A DNA stretch of 64,000 bases from Amaurobius ferox (GCA_951213105.1 OX578137.1:59285236-59349235), one strand, 5' to 3'. Positions 11,110 through 25,116 are shown, counted from the stretch's first letter. Program-made: numbers and translations. Notes: generated by a model not told the origin, from the letters alone.

Positions 11110-13586
11110 TCTATATAAATAAAATTGAATATCTGTCTGTTTGTACCATCGTCACGGGAGAACGGCTTAACCAAAATTAATGAACTTTTGTGGGTAGCCT
11201 TGAAATAGATCCACTTAAAATTTAATCTATGTTTCGAGTTACTACGTCCAGGGGTTCTCGAGATATTAGTGAAAAACAAAACTTTTGTTTGTCTCATCAT
11301 CATCGAAGAACGGCTGAACCGAATTTAATGGAATTTTGTGGGCCGCCTTGAAATATCATCTCTTAAATTTAATCCAAGTTTCGAGTTTCAATAAATAGGG
11401 GTTGTCGAGATATTAAGGAAATATGAAACTGTTTCCGAGGATTTCTACTCTCTAACTCCTTGTTTCAATCAAACGAAAAGGTTGGAAATATTTTGTTTAA
11501 AACGTGAAAGTGAATTAAATCTTTATCTCTGAGTTTGGTGAGAGGTTTTTGCGCGTATTAGTAACTTTTGAAAATTGCAGGTTTGAAACATAAATTTAAA
11601 TAGAAAAGCTATGACCATGGTTTATTTTTCACAAGCTTTTGCTCATCAATGAAAAGTATTAAGAAATCAAAATGATTATTTATTTATTAGCATTTTATGA
11701 GGAAGATTCTATCTTATATCATATTGCTCGGCAAGTCAATTAAATTAAATATGTTTTTTAATGTTTATTATTATTTTTTCGATTTGAATAATAAATAAAT
11801 GGATATAAAAATATATCTTATAAATGAACAGTTTGATTTTTCTTTTAATTATATTAAGTGAAGACTGCGTACATTCCTTTCATTTATTTTGGCAAAAAGT
11901 TTTTAAGCTTATATATTGTGTTTAGCTTATAAACTCATATATTGTGTTTAGCCAATAAACTCATTCAGCCGATTGTTGAAAAAGAAAAAGGGTAGAACTG
12001 GTATATCTTCTAATAAAATTTCCGTGTTTTCATTTAGTATATACAAACGGGATAAGGATGATTTATTCATATCTGCAAATTCAGAGCTATGAATTTGGCA
12101 GGATATCGCTAACTTGGCAACTTTTCTTAAACATTGCCAAATTGATGGAAATATCGCCAAATTGATAAAAACGACGTAAATCAATGAAATTTATTTTGAT
12201 TTGTTAGAAGAGAGAACTGAAATGATGTTTCGTTAGCATTTGTCTGTCAGTCCAACCGTCTTACTTAGTAGCACATTTAGCGAATTTTTAAAATGTCACC
12301 AAATTAATAGCATTGTTTGTAAATCCATAAAAATATCTTGAAATCGATAAAATTGCGCTAAAAAATTAAATTAATTGTGTTTTGTTAGGTATTATGATGA
12401 TGTTTCGTCAATTTGTCGTCAAGTGGGACTGTCAGTTCTACAGTCCTGCGTTGCGATAAATTTTACGATTTTTTAAAATGTTGCTAAATTTGCGAAAATG
12501 TCGCCAACCTTCCATAGAGATGGCATTATTCAGACGATATTTTTTCCTCCAATTTATTTGAAGCAAATGATATCATGTCGCTTAGCAACGGATTTAAATC
12601 CAATGTGTTTATGTAGCAGACGATTTTTATTAAATCTTTTCCGATTTGAATAATGAAGATATGTATATGAAATAAATTTCATCGCCATTCATTTTTGACT
12701 GGATAATATCAATTACGATCTTCAGGTTTAAACATTGTTATTATTGATATTTTCGGGGATTATTGATTCAGGGATTATTGCTATTTTCAAGTTATTATGC
12801 CATTGTTTTATTGCCGCAAAAATTGTTGAAACTCATATATTGTACGTTGTACGAGTAATCTTCTACAAATGCAAGGGTATGTCTTCTAATCTACAAGAAT
12901 ATAAGTAGTACGAGTATATTGGCATATATTTTGATACATATTGACATATATTGGAATCAGTTACGGCCTTCTGGTGTAAATATTACGGGGATTATTGATA
13001 TTTTCAATTTATTACGTCATCTATTTTATTTTGGCAAATATTGTGACTCATATAGTAATACAGGTAATCTTCTACTAACACTCCGACATATCTTCTAATC
13101 TACAATATTATAAGTAGTACGGGTATATCTTCCCATATAAAATTAGCACTTTCATTTTGGCATATATTGGTATAAAATACTGCCTTTAGATTTAAGGATT
13201 ACAGGTTTATTGATATTTTCAATTCATACATGTAATATACTAATACAGGTTATATCTTCTAATATTCATGCATATAAGTTGTACGGATCCCATACAATTT
13301 TAATGCTCTTATTGTGCATATATTGATTCAATTCCATATTTTTTTTTATATTTGCTTACAAAAGGAGCCAGGTTGTTTTATTCTTCAGACCTGCCCATGA
13401 AGATAATTTCTATAGCTAGAACAAAGGTTCTTAAATATTTTTGGAGCATTAAATTAAATATTTTAACAGAATGTTTTGATTTAAAATGTCATTTAATATA
13501 TCATAGGAATTTGCACAAGGTTGTAAATTTTAAATTTCTTTATACATGTATTATATCATCCGTACGAAGAACGGGTATGCTTCTAG
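11110..13586 (+). mobile_element. Helitron-like unit 3, longer, non-autonomous
   Basis: It begins TCTATATAAATAAAATTG and ends CGTACGAAGAACGGGTATGCTTCTAG, with CTAG at 13583-13586 followed by T, the usual Helitron 3' flank. It is about 1 kb longer than units 1 and 2, mainly because of an insertion (see 11845-12690); the shared sequence resumes at 'catttttgactggataatatc' near 12690. It also keeps the extra 3' region seen in unit 0. There is no Rep/helicase frame. It is the last unit of the array. Confidence 0.8.
11845..12690. other. Insertion in Helitron unit 3, partly related to repeat R1
   Basis: Units 1 and 2 lack this block. Around 12090-12210 and 12470-12540 it contains the same phrases as the distal part of repeat R1 (32760-32880, 58790-58900): 'cgctaacttggcaac', 'gccaaattgat', 'cgccaaattgataaaaa' and 'aaatcaatgaaa'. 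This is either an R1-related insertion or sequence captured by the Helitron. I see no target-site duplication or clean R1 ends here, so the mechanism is open. Confidence 0.55.
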
Positions 13587-15197
13587 TTTTTATATAAATT
13601 CAAATAATAGTGGTCTCTTTTCTTTAACAACCTCAAAAATATTTCTGGAACTGAACTACCGTTCATTCTATCTTCCTTCCTTTGCATTTGAAATGTTCTC
13701 CATTCTTAAAAATCCTTTGAAACTTCTTCAGTGACTCACTTATTAGATTGATTTTTCTATAGAAGTGTATCGGGTTGAATATACTTTTATGGCTATGTAT
13801 ATAAAATTATGGTTATTTATATAACCTGTATATAACATATATCGAAAATTTTGAAACCGAACATTTAATGTTACAGGCATGCAGTTTCAAACATATGACT
13901 TTACTATTGAACTATAGTACTCGTTCATGTCTATAACTTTTCCCACCGTACGTAATGTGAAAAGGAAGTATTGTGTTAACGTCAAAGATCATATCTTGAT
14001 TTTTTATGGATCTACACGTCTTGAGCATCCCTGAATACAAATCAACAATTTAATGATATCTAACTCTGGGCATGATTTTTTTTAAGCAAATTGATGAAAT
14101 CGAACAGATTTTGATATCCTCATTTCACTCAGTGAACATCAGAGGACTATTGTAGTTAGATGTTACTTTTCAATACGAATCCAGGAAAGGGTTCTGGCGT
14201 TCCTGACTCCAATAAGAAACTAAATGATTTGATTGTAAATAGGCGGTGGATGTATCAATTTTGAATATGACCACGATTGTGTACTTCCATTTTTAGTCTT
14301 CTGGGACATTGAAATAATAGTTATTTACAATGAATATGAAAAGGAGGTAAATGTTAAAACAGTTGGCTTCAGGTCAATTCGCTACTTCCGCAGGTGTAAA
14401 AATAATCAAAACGAAATACGGAAATTGAAATACATTTTTGTAAGGAATTTCATATCGACACTTATTCTGCTATTTCAAGTCTAAATTTAGTATTTTATTT
14501 TCAGCCTGTCAAATTACAAATAAATTTTTCAAAAAAAAAATCATTTGAACAGCACTCATCTAAGCCCAAAAGGAATAACATTATTTTATCACCACACACA
14601 GTAAAAAATTGCAAAAATTAAAGTTTATGTATTTCTAAGTATTATCTACATAATGTATCGATAATATTTTAAAAGCACATTTTATATAAAAAATGATTTT
14701 GTTCATAGGATTAATTATGTTATCCCTTAGCTCTAAATCATAAAACCAACGCCAAACATGGCATAGTAAATCGAAATATGCAAAACGAGCTATATACGCT
14801 AACAGAGTATGAGATTGTAAAAAATAAAAATAAATAGAAGGGATATATTTTTGTATATCATCCAGTGTTCCAAGTTGGGCTAAAAGTAGCAGATTGGGCT
14901 ATTTCAATGTTTGCGAATTTGCTCCCTGCTACGGGACTACAATTTGGACTACCTTTCTATTTGCCGATACGATTTTCTGCTACAACTAGCTCCATAATAT
15001 TTAGATATATGTAATAAGATGAGAGCCGTCACTTACTAAATTCTAGATAAAAGGATTTACCTTTTATGCCTTCACCTAGGGTGGAGTATGAAAATCGCCG
15101 ATGATTCTCGGGGAAGAAGAGAATGACATAAGACAGAATCCAATACAGAGGATAATCAGATACAGAGAATTCTGTACAGAGAATATACAATGCAAAG

Positions 15198-15202
<5 letters not shown>
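13587..15202. other. No gene seen; AT-rich intergenic DNA
   Basis: The short plus-strand open frames here begin inside the Helitron 3' end and show no motif. Nothing else is recognised before the TA tract at 15203. Confidence 0.4.

Positions 15203-15241
<39 letters not shown>
15203..15241. repeat. (TA)n microsatellite flanked by 'tacagagaatt' repeats
   Basis: About 39 bp of pure TA. On both sides, variants of 'atacagagaattctg' recur several times between 15140 and 15275, a short degenerate tandem repeat into which the TA tract has expanded. Confidence 0.9.
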
Positions 15242-15246
<5 letters not shown>

Positions 15247-17235
15247 GAAAATTCAATACAGAGAATTCTACACAAAATAATCGTAGTGACGAATGCTGAT
15301 ACTCATTTATTATTACTTCGAGCATCACCACCTTAATGCACCCGGATTAGATGCAGGAGGAACACTACGCTTATAAATAGCAGTTATTGATGATCAAAAC
15401 GCAGTGAGGAGACATATCAAAAACTCAGCAAACACTTTGCTGACACTCAGCAATTATTATGCGGAATGTGCACACTTGCTATTTATTATTGCATTAATTG
15501 ATGATTCGAAATTCGATTATACATGGCACATATTCGTGCATCTACGAACAGGGTGTTAATCATGTGTCCACTGTATTATTGTTTTCGTGTTGTAATGACA
15601 AAGTTTGCGTCATACATCTTAGTTATACAAATAGCTCCACAATATAGCTCCTCGTCTGCACTATACGCTTTGAGCTGGATAGCCTGGGTTATAAAAAAAT
15701 TAACTGAAGTGTGACTCAATTCGACTTTTTCATACCAGAATCCATTTTTAAGTAGCTTTTTTTGCAAATTTTGCAAGAAAAACAATTGAAAAACCTGTAC
15801 CGTTATTCCAAATGATCACAATGCTACCCTCAATTTTAAAGGGCTTGAAAAATATTTCAAGTCATATCAAGTTCGATAATGGATCCGTATCTTGCGTAAT
15901 GGAGCGGTGACTTGCCCCCTCCCTCCCCCTCCGAAGGAACTAATAACGTCACGAACACAATTGTATTGCAACTATTTTTCCCTACAATTATTGAAATTAT
16001 AAGTTTCGTGATCATTGAGCCATAAATAACCCCCTTTTATGCATGATTATGTAAAATTTTGTCCTATGCGGCCATGTTAAGAAAATATAAAATTTTGAAT
16101 ACATTTTAATGTTTTTGTTCGAATTTTTACTTTTCATCTACTTTTATGTTTACTCTACCTTCATGATGCGGAAAAGATATTCTTGCAGAAAATGGCTAAG
16201 TGACAGAATGCTAAATTCCCTTTATAACAAGTAGTGACTCCACCTTGTGTGATTAAAGAGATATAAGAAATAAAAGAATACGAAAGAGAGAAAAATAGAA
16301 AATCAAAAACATAGTAACATGAGAAGCAACTGAAGAAAAATAAATAAAATGCAGAGTATATAAACTTAGCGTGTTAGAAAAAGAGTGAATCAGAGTTCAA
16401 AAAATTAGATAGGAGCATCCCAAACCCCAGAGAACCTCAGAGAGATGTGTCTTCGGCAATTCATTAACCGCATTACTGCAATATTTATTAATATGAAAAA
16501 TTTCAAAATAATCCAAATCGATTTCGAAGAGCGATTTTAAATACCAGAGGCGGAAGAAAAAATCAGACTGGTGACTAGTCATCTAACAATGATTAGGGAT
16601 TAACAATGGATAGACGATTTATTAATTTCCTGGTTTTTGATACAATTCGAATGTTCTTTCAAGTATTTGGCGCTCTATTGTAGACATGCTACACCGGAGA
16701 AGGAAATTCATTGATGTATTTTTATATTCATTTGCGCTACATTTTAGTTGCGACCTAGTTTATCACAATTTGGGTTGTAATTTGTAATACATCTTCTAAA
16801 ATAAATGGCCATGTGTAATAAATGATAATTCAGTGTATAAATGATAAATTAAGTTGAAAGTTTTCGAACAGTCTATGAACTCACAATTAATTAAAGTCAC
16901 CGTATAGTGGCCAACGTAAATATTTCTGATGAAACAAGAAATTGGCAAATGAAATTGCGTACATAACGCTGTTATTACTTAAATGTTATTGATAACTATA
17001 TTATAATAAATATTAATTTTTATTAACTATATATAAAATGAGGGTCACATTTTTTTAATGTAAAGAAATAAAACATTTACAAACAAGTAAAAGCAAAAAA
17101 CATATTTTTATAAAGTATCCCCCTTTTATTATTTATATGTAACTTAAAAGTATGAAAAATGTCCTCAGTTAAATGTATGAAAAACAATGACATATTAAAG
17201 TTAAACTTTCTAGCTGCTCTTCTTTTCAAATTATT
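15242..17235. other. No gene seen
   Basis: Two overlapping opposite-strand frames at 15523-15785 are short, lack motifs and look like chance. AT content and repeat debris are similar to the flanks. Confidence 0.4.
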
Positions 17236-17570
17236 CCCTGCAAATAAGTACATTCTTATGACAGGCCCAAGTCAGGCCAGATAAGTTTGAAAATCTGCAA
17301 CATTAAAATATACCACAAAAGACAACGACATACTGAATTCGGACTTTTTATCTGTTTCGGTTTCAGAGTTATTCGGAAAAAATAAGTACATTCTTATGAC
17401 GGGCTTAAGGCGGGCCGATCCGACTTTCTAGCCACTCCAGTTTTCGAGTTTTTTTTACAAAATACGAATACATTTCATTATCAGTCTCAAAACGGGCGAG
17501 TCTGATAAGATTCAAATTCCAAAGAATGAAAATGTACCACAAAAGACAACGACATATCAAGTTTCATGTT
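17236..17570. repeat. Degenerate tandem repeat
   Basis: Phrases recur in direct order: 'aaataagtacattcttatgac' at about 17242 and 17380, and 'taccacaaaagacaacgacata' at about 17310 and 17533. The spacing is irregular, which fits an old array with internal deletions. Confidence 0.6.
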
Positions 17571-17589
17571 CTTGTCATTAATGGAACCT

Positions 17590-18695
17590 GATTATATAAG
17601 TAAAACGTTGTAAAAAGGGTTCTTTATGAACAAAAATAATTATTTCTCTGCAACATTAAATATAATAAAACAAATATTTTCCTTTGTATTTATAATTTCA
17701 ATAAATGGATAGACAGTAAGAAAGTTATATTAAAACTACTCCAAAGATAATTTGATTTTAAATAGAACAATGAAGTACAGAATGGTAAATAAAATATCTG
17801 TGATTAAAAAACGTCTTACAGAATGGAGATGTAATTTCAATTCACGTTCGGTTTTAAGACAGTGTCTCAACGACAAAAAATGTCTTTTAATTAAAAATAT
17901 GCGTGTTTTATTCTTTTGTTTCTGTTGTGATTTAAATTGAAAACATTGAAACCCCGCATAATTTGGAAATTTTGAATAACTTAGGAATATCGCGTTCGTG
18001 AATCATAACATTCGTACTTTGCTATCGTGGCCGCAAAACCCACCATTACATCTTTGCACGAGTTCCATAGCATAATCATTAAATCAAAACACTGCACATC
18101 AAAATTCACTTTTTTAACTTTCAAAATACATTATCGTTTATTCATTATATAAATAAAACTTTGTAAAAAGAGTTCTTTATGAACAAAAATAATTATTTAT
18201 CAGCAGCCTTAAATATAATAAAACAAATATTTTCTTTGTATTTGTAATTTCAATAAATGGATAAACAGTCAGAAAATTATATTAAAACTACTCCAAGTAT
18301 GATTTGATTTTTAATAGAACAGTGAAGTACAGAATGGTAAATAAAATATCTGTGATTAAAAGAAGTCTTACAGAAAAGAGATGAAATTTCAATTCACATT
18401 CGGTTTTAAGACAGTGTCTCAACGACAAACAATGTCTTTTAATTGAAAATATACGTGTTTTATTCTTTTGTCGTGGTGAGTCAAACTGAAAACATTGAAA
18501 CCCCGCATAATATTGAAATTTGGTATAACCCAGGAATAACGTATTCGTGAATCGTAACATTCGTACTTTGCTATCGTGACCGCAAAACCCACCGTTACAT
18601 CTTTGCACGACTTCCATAGCATAATCATTAAATCAAAACACTACACATTAAAATTGACATTTTTAACTTTTAAAATGCATTATCGTTTATCCATT
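17590..18695. repeat. Tandem duplication, ~553-bp unit
   Basis: Two direct copies with offset 553 bp (for example 'gtaaaaag.gttctttatgaac' at 17610 and 18163). They stay similar throughout, including 'cagtgtctcaacgacaaa' and 'cgcaaaacccacc.ttacatctttgcac'. Open frames on both strands inside the copies are short and are not conserved as protein between them (stops differ), so I do not call genes. Confidence 0.85.
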
Positions 18696-19515
18696 TCTCT
18701 ACTATTGTTATAATTAAATTTATATCAATTTTACAAACGCTTAAGGTGATACTGTTTATAAATATTAAGTTTAAACGGTTTTAAGAAAAGTGCCTATAAA
18801 AATCATCTACATGAAGGATATTTTTATAATAAATTTGTAACGCCATTCCTCGTGTAATTACGCTCTCACTGCATAAATAAACTAAAACTAATGAACGGAT
18901 TACACTCCTTTTAACGTCCATCAATACAGAGTTGGACCGTTACTTCACAGGTTAGACGAGGTTATCCTCCGTGAAATCTGGAGTTAAAGTCGATAAAAGA
19001 CATTAGGGCTTCTGATTCAAATCTCTATTTCCACGAGTGAACAAAGTGAAAATTCAGTGAGTTCACAATTGAGAGTGAATACAAATAGTAAAATGATTAA
19101 TTGAAGTTGTTTGTGAATATATGTTTGTTTAAATTAATTAAATAAAGAAAAACAAAGGTGTCTTCACTAGTATTAATTAATGCTTATCTTTTTGGACTAA
19201 AGTTTTTGTTATAAATGGACAGAATTTTTGAGATTCATTTATTTTTTCAAAATTTATTTTAATTCGTTTGGTTTCATGGCTCGCAATAATATATTATAAA
19301 ACATTTGTTAATAATTGCATTGATTTACTGTAGTATTACAAAATTTACTTTTTAATTTGGTGATTTGGATTTTTAAATGACGCCAGTTTATAAAAACTCT
19401 ATAAATTGAAAATAGCTCCTGAACATTCTTTTACAGATAGCAGGGGGAGTAATTTTATCTGTCCAGTTAGTATTTGAATAACGACATATAAAGTAATCGT
19501 TTCATAAATGTAAAT
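18696..19515. other. No gene seen; AT-rich intergenic DNA
   Basis: No supported feature on either strand. Confidence 0.4.
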
Positions 19516-19697
<182 letters not shown>

Positions 19698-20034
19698 TAT
19701 ACTTTCTGATTCATTTTTGGAAACTATCTTAACCCCCGTCGACAACTCGAACACGAATTTTCAAAACAGTCATAAGACTTTCCTTATACATTATACATTG
19801 TACATTATATGTAATGAATATAAAGAGAGTAAGATATCACACTTCTGTACTCTTTTATAGTCACTTAATATGCTTTATTTATTTGCCTTCATAAGGGAAT
19901 TCCAAATTTTGTCAAATAACGAACTGCTTGAATTGATACTTTCATAAATCTTTAAATAGATACAGCAAAATTAAATAAAACTAAAGCAATCTTAATCTTA
20001 CTGCTCAATGTTTTCAATTTTGATTGACGGTAAA

Positions 20035-20575
20035 TGCATGTTGAATTTAACTAATCTCGAGTCTTTCTTGTCTATTTTTAAAAACAAACAACTTATAAAT
20101 CTTCCTTTTCTTGGCTGTGTTCAATCTTTTAAATTTAATCCACAGCTGGGACTTAATGCATAAATTTTCAACACCATATTCTTTTCTTAAACTATTTCAG
20201 CTGCATTTCGTAAAACGTTTGGTCATCAGGACCTGATTTACAAGCACATATATTTGAAGCCCTGGAACCCTAATTTTTTCGGTCTCTAAATTTACATTAC
20301 CTATGCATGTTGAATTTAACTAATCTCGAGTCTTTCTTGTCTATTTTTAAAAACAAACAACTTATAAATCTTCCTTTTCTTGGCTGTGTTTTAGGTTCAA
20401 TCTTTTAAATTTAATCCACAGCTGGGACTTAATGCATAAATTTTCAACACCATATTCTTTTCTTAAACTATTTCAGCTGCATTTCGTAAAACGTTTGGTC
20501 ATCAGGACCTGATTTACAAGCACATATATTTGAAGCCCTGGAACCCTAATTTTTTCGGTCTCTAAATTTACATTA
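20035..20575. repeat. Recent tandem duplication, ~269-bp unit
   Basis: Two nearly identical direct copies (GCATGTTGAATTTAACTAAT at 20036 and 20305). The second carries a small extra stretch after 'ggctgtgtt'. Very low divergence marks this as the youngest segmental duplication in the window. Confidence 0.9.
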
Positions 20576-21164
20576 AACTTACATCATTTTCTCTAAGTTT
20601 ACATCCATCTAAATTACCTTCCTTTAAATAAAAAATATGAATTCATTTTCTCAATTTTTCTTTCCCTTTTCATTAAATTGAGTTCAATTTCGCAAAATAA
20701 AACCGATACTAATTTAAAATGATTCTGAATTTGCAGTTTTAATTAAATTTTTAGTTTCATTGAACAGCTGGACGTACTTTCACAGTCAGCATTACAAAAA
20801 TGCAAAAGCCTGAAATATATTGAGAACTGTTAGTCGTAGAGTAATAGGGATGGTCTTATTATTTTCATTGTCAAAACTTAGGCATAAAAAAAACATTTAA
20901 TTTATTTGTTTGACTATGTGTAGTTTTTTATTTGAGATATTGACAATTTTCTAAAATTCACTAAAAAGTTGTAGGGGTTTTTTTGTGTGTGTGTGAATCG
21001 CGTCAATATCTACTCAGCGCCAGGGTAACCCACAAGTGTCCACCACATACCAATTTTTATGAAATTTGGTCAGTCAATAAGTTTTTGAATTAGTGTGATA
21101 TCAATTTGTAATATTACTTTCCCTAAATACATAGTATAATGTTTAACACAAATATTGTAACAAG

Positions 21165-21640
21165 TTCAAAAAATCGAATTCGAGATTTTGACGAAAGAGC
21201 ACGTTATAAGCATATCCAAATTCGATTTGAACGTTTTTAAAGTAAGTATGTGTGTGTGTGTGTGTGACGAACGGTAACTGAGTTTCAAATTTGGTACAAT
21301 TACTATAAAAGGTGAATACCTATTCATTTTAAACGCGCTAAAATATCTGGAAGACTTCAAAATTATTCAATTAAATTTTGAAAAAATCATTAAAAAATAG
21401 GACCTTCAATAACGTTCAGAAAGTATTCATTTAGTACATAATTCTTGTTGGAAAACATAAGATATAAACTTTAGAACTCTAGCAAGAATCATTCTCAAGA
21501 TATTGTACGTTTTTCATATCGCACGTTTTCGGCCAATAGGTTCGTTCACTTTCCATATGCGATAATATGTGATAAATCTGTTAACATCATTCTTGTAGAT
21601 CTTGTAATTTAATTTTACAAAAAAATATATATATATTGTA
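21165..21640 (+). mobile_element. Repeat R1, old diverged copy
   Basis: The order of blocks matches R1 (compare 57340-58620): 'aattcgagattttgacg.aagagcacgtt', 'aagcat', an internal GT tract (21248-21266), 'acgataactga'-like sequence, 'atttggtaca', 'gtgaatacctatt', 'ctcaagatattgtac', and 'ttcactttccatatgcgataat'. Similarity is clearly lower than among the other R1 copies, and the terminal hairpin is not recognisable. Confidence 0.65.
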
Positions 21641-22129
21641 ATAGTTGTGTTTTTAACACCTTAGAATTCTCCAATAGTCAAGTATTTTACGGGAAATTAT
21701 TAAATACTAATACGTATTTTAGACATGAATATAAATATGCTATACATAAATGTAAATAAGAAATTCTGTACATAAATATAAATATAAATAAGAAATCCTT
21801 CTCAGAATACCACTGAATTCGCTGACCATATTTGTGGCAGAATCTTCCGCAAAGGGAGATAAGCAACTTAATTGACTCTATGCCACACCAAATATCGACT
21901 TGTATAGCTACCAGTGGAGGATTTATTACTTACTAAAACGTAATCTTATTTATCCCCATTTCTTCGTTTCTTTGTTCCTAAACTGTAATCATTTGCGTTT
22001 CTTTGCTCCTAAATTCTAATCATTTGCATGTCTCCTGAACCAATGCGTACATGCCGAAATTTGCGGCTGTATCTCAATTTTTTATGGGTGCATATATTTT
22101 TTGTAACAAAGTGTATTTTGAAATTAGTG

Positions 22130-22890
22130 GTTTTTAAAACAAGTAGGGGCCCCGCCTCTTGCTCGCTGCACTTCGTCAACCCCGTAAATCGCTTCGCAAG
22201 TTGGGCGACTTCGACTATTACTCGCTGACGATCGCAGAGATTACTTCGCGATTTTATTCAAGCTAAACTATAGTTTAAATCGGAAAACAGTATATTTCAT
22301 TGTGTTCCGCTACTATTTTTCTGCAAATGTACTAAATTTCATAGTTTTTATGTTATAGGTTTTGCGGAGAACTTTGAGGGCCACGTTGATCTTCGCCTCT
22401 CACTTGCTGATACTCCCTAAGTTCGCTTCACGAGCTATTTAAAGTCAAACTACAGCTTATATCGTAAACGATTTATTTCAGCGAGCTTTTATATCATTTC
22501 TCTACATATGTACCGAATTTCATATTTTTGTATGTTATATTTTTGCGGTACAAGACAGAGAACCTCGATGAATGTCCAATACGAAAAAATATTTTTCATT
22601 TCAGAAGTAAATGAAATGTAAAATAACTCGTAAACTACATTGAAATTTGAAAAAAAAGGTTCCGTCCTGCAAAAATTTAATTATGTAGGTACCCGCCTGC
22701 AAAAATTCGTGATCTCGCTACAATTGTCTCTCCAGGATGCGAACTCGCAGCTCAAATATTTTTTGCCTTTGACTTTGACATCAATTTCTTAAACTAAAGT
22801 TAAAATCGAAAAATACTTCTTCAGCATGTTTCTAGGCATTTATTTATAAGTGGACTAAATTTTATATTTTTCTAGGCTATTATTTTTGCA
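22130..22890. repeat. Degenerate tandem repeat with locally higher GC
   Basis: Blocks recur: 'aaactatagtttaaatcg' (about 22265), 'caaactacagcttatatcg' (about 22446), 'aaactaaagttaaaatcg' (about 22792), each followed after about 60-70 bp by a 'gta.taaatttcatattttt'-like phrase. The first unit has a CG-rich start (about 22145-22230) unlike the surrounding DNA. The frame at 22028-22228 crosses it but has no motif. Confidence 0.5.
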
Positions 22891-25116
22891 GTACGAAGAA
22901 GAGAAACTCATATAACCGTATGATATCAGAAGCATATAGCCGTGTGATATCAGAAGAATATTGTCAAACAGAGGCGACGGAGTCAACTACTTATATTTGA
23001 TATAATGAGACACTGATACGAACCATATTCGTATAATTTAATGTTTTTATTTTCTATATTACAGAAAGTTACAGTAAATAATGAAACTAGAATAATGAAA
23101 TGATTTATTTTTGTTTGCGAAGTTTATGCTACAGTCAAAAATGTTATATACCATTGAACTCCATCGATCCACCAGCCCCGTTAAAAGTTCCCAACCCCAA
23201 TTTTTCGTCTCAATTTGAAATTCTAATCAATTCCGTAAAACAATCCCTCCCCCTATACATCCAGAATTTTTTTCCTTTGAATAAAATTAATTTATTGATA
23301 TTAACATGCTTCTCATCTGTCGATTCTGCATATATGGAAAAATTCCGAGTCCCCCCCCCCCCCCGCCACAACATTCTCCACGATTTTCTATCGCATTTAA
23401 TGGGGGTGGTCGACAAAATTCTACGGCATTCTTTAGTAAGAAGGATTTAATAATTCGGATATATCTAAATGTATTGAAAAAAAAATCGAAAATATATATG
23501 TTAAATTTCTTGCATTCTATTCTATTAATCGAACTGTTGAAATCGCATTCATCATGCCTCAAAGATTGGGGTTCTGCCTTATTACAGTGAGGCCTACTTA
23601 ACTAGCAGCCTCATTACGAGGCAATTTTGTAGGGTTTCTTTGTTTCATTGTGTCACATCATATGACTTCAGATTTATGTGATATAAAATATCTGTTATCA
23701 TTCCGAAATGTAAGTATATAACATCTCAAAAAAGTTTAACCGTGAAAAATCTGTAAAGTCCATAATGTACACTATTAGTTTTATGAATTAAACAATTAGG
23801 GGTGGGAAAATGCCATTCTTTTATCGCCGGCTTCTTTTTTTTCTATTTTGACATTTTCTCCTCTTTAAGATAAGTTATGGAAAGACAAACATTTGCGTTT
23901 AATTATGTCATTCAGCAGCTTAGAAAGAAAGTTAATTCACACTTATACAGCGTAAATTAATAAAAAGTAAACGTTTCATACTTATTTCATATTATCAAAA
24001 TATGTAATTTTTTCTTGAAGTGTAAAAGAAATATTTCCTTTAATTAATTTTGAAAACGATTTAATTAGTGTACTTTGCTTTAATTAATGCACTTCAATTC
24101 CTATTAACGTTACGACATTGAATTTAATTTCTATAATGCAGTACATTGTTTATCCATAAAAATAATTAACTGTGCAGTATATCGCTTACTATAAAATATC
24201 CATTAATTTAAAGTGTGTAATTATAGATAGTTTTATTAAAGAGCAGTGTGAAAATGTATTGCTAAAAATAATCATCGATCGTATAGAGAATTAGGTACCC
24301 TGAGCAAGAAACACAAGTAAAGATTTCCATAAAGTGTAAAAAAATACGTTAAAAGTACAAACATAGATAAATTTTTAATTATAGTACTTTGTTAGTCACA
24401 GCATAAAACATTTTTTTAAAGTATTCAATATTACGTACAGAGCAAAGAGTTGAGTATACTTTAAAAAAACTTAGTTATTAAATATATTCTCCTGCAGAAC
24501 GAAGAAGCACGAGATGGGCAAAATAATAATAATCTTACGTAATATGTTATATAATTTTATTTTCATCATTTTTATGCTCAATATTATTATAATCGAAAAA
24601 ACGCTTCATAAAAGAATGCATGCTTACATTTGTTGTTATTAAAATAAGGCTTTCTTTATAAGTTACAACTCCCTCCAGCTTGTGACAATTTGATTATCCC
24701 CTAAGGAAATTTTACTTTGTTAACTACGTACTTATTCAAGGGCTTCATACTCTAGTTTTATAAATTTTTATTTGCGCCATCGATACAGGAAGAAACGAAG
24801 TACATTTTAGTATTTTTGAATTTTTTAGGATAATACACAAACTAAGAAAATTAAATAAATGTATTTTTATCGACTTCTATATACATGGGACATTAACAAT
24901 AATTTTATCCTATGAACTAATTCATAACAGTATGTTAATCTGTCCATGTGATTTTTGTCAAGCATATCTTACATATTTTAATTGTACTTTCTGATCTATA
25001 GTTTTCCTTAACTGATTTATAACATTTAATCTTAATTTTCAAACAGCTTAGGCTTTTCCTTCTTTTAAAAGAATAAGTCTTATTGCACTATTAATTTTAA
25101 ACCTTATTTCTATTTT
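22891..25116. other. No gene seen; AT-rich intergenic DNA
   Basis: Contains a poly(C) tract of about 16 bases at 23349-23364. The overlapping frames around it on both strands (Pro-rich on one, Gly-rich on the other) come from this tract. Nothing else supported. Confidence 0.4.

Noticed and set aside
23100..23590. Overlapping frames around 23.3 kb (Pro-rich and Gly-rich) as a coding exon.
   Set aside because: The composition comes from a single poly(C) tract, and both strands are open over the same span.
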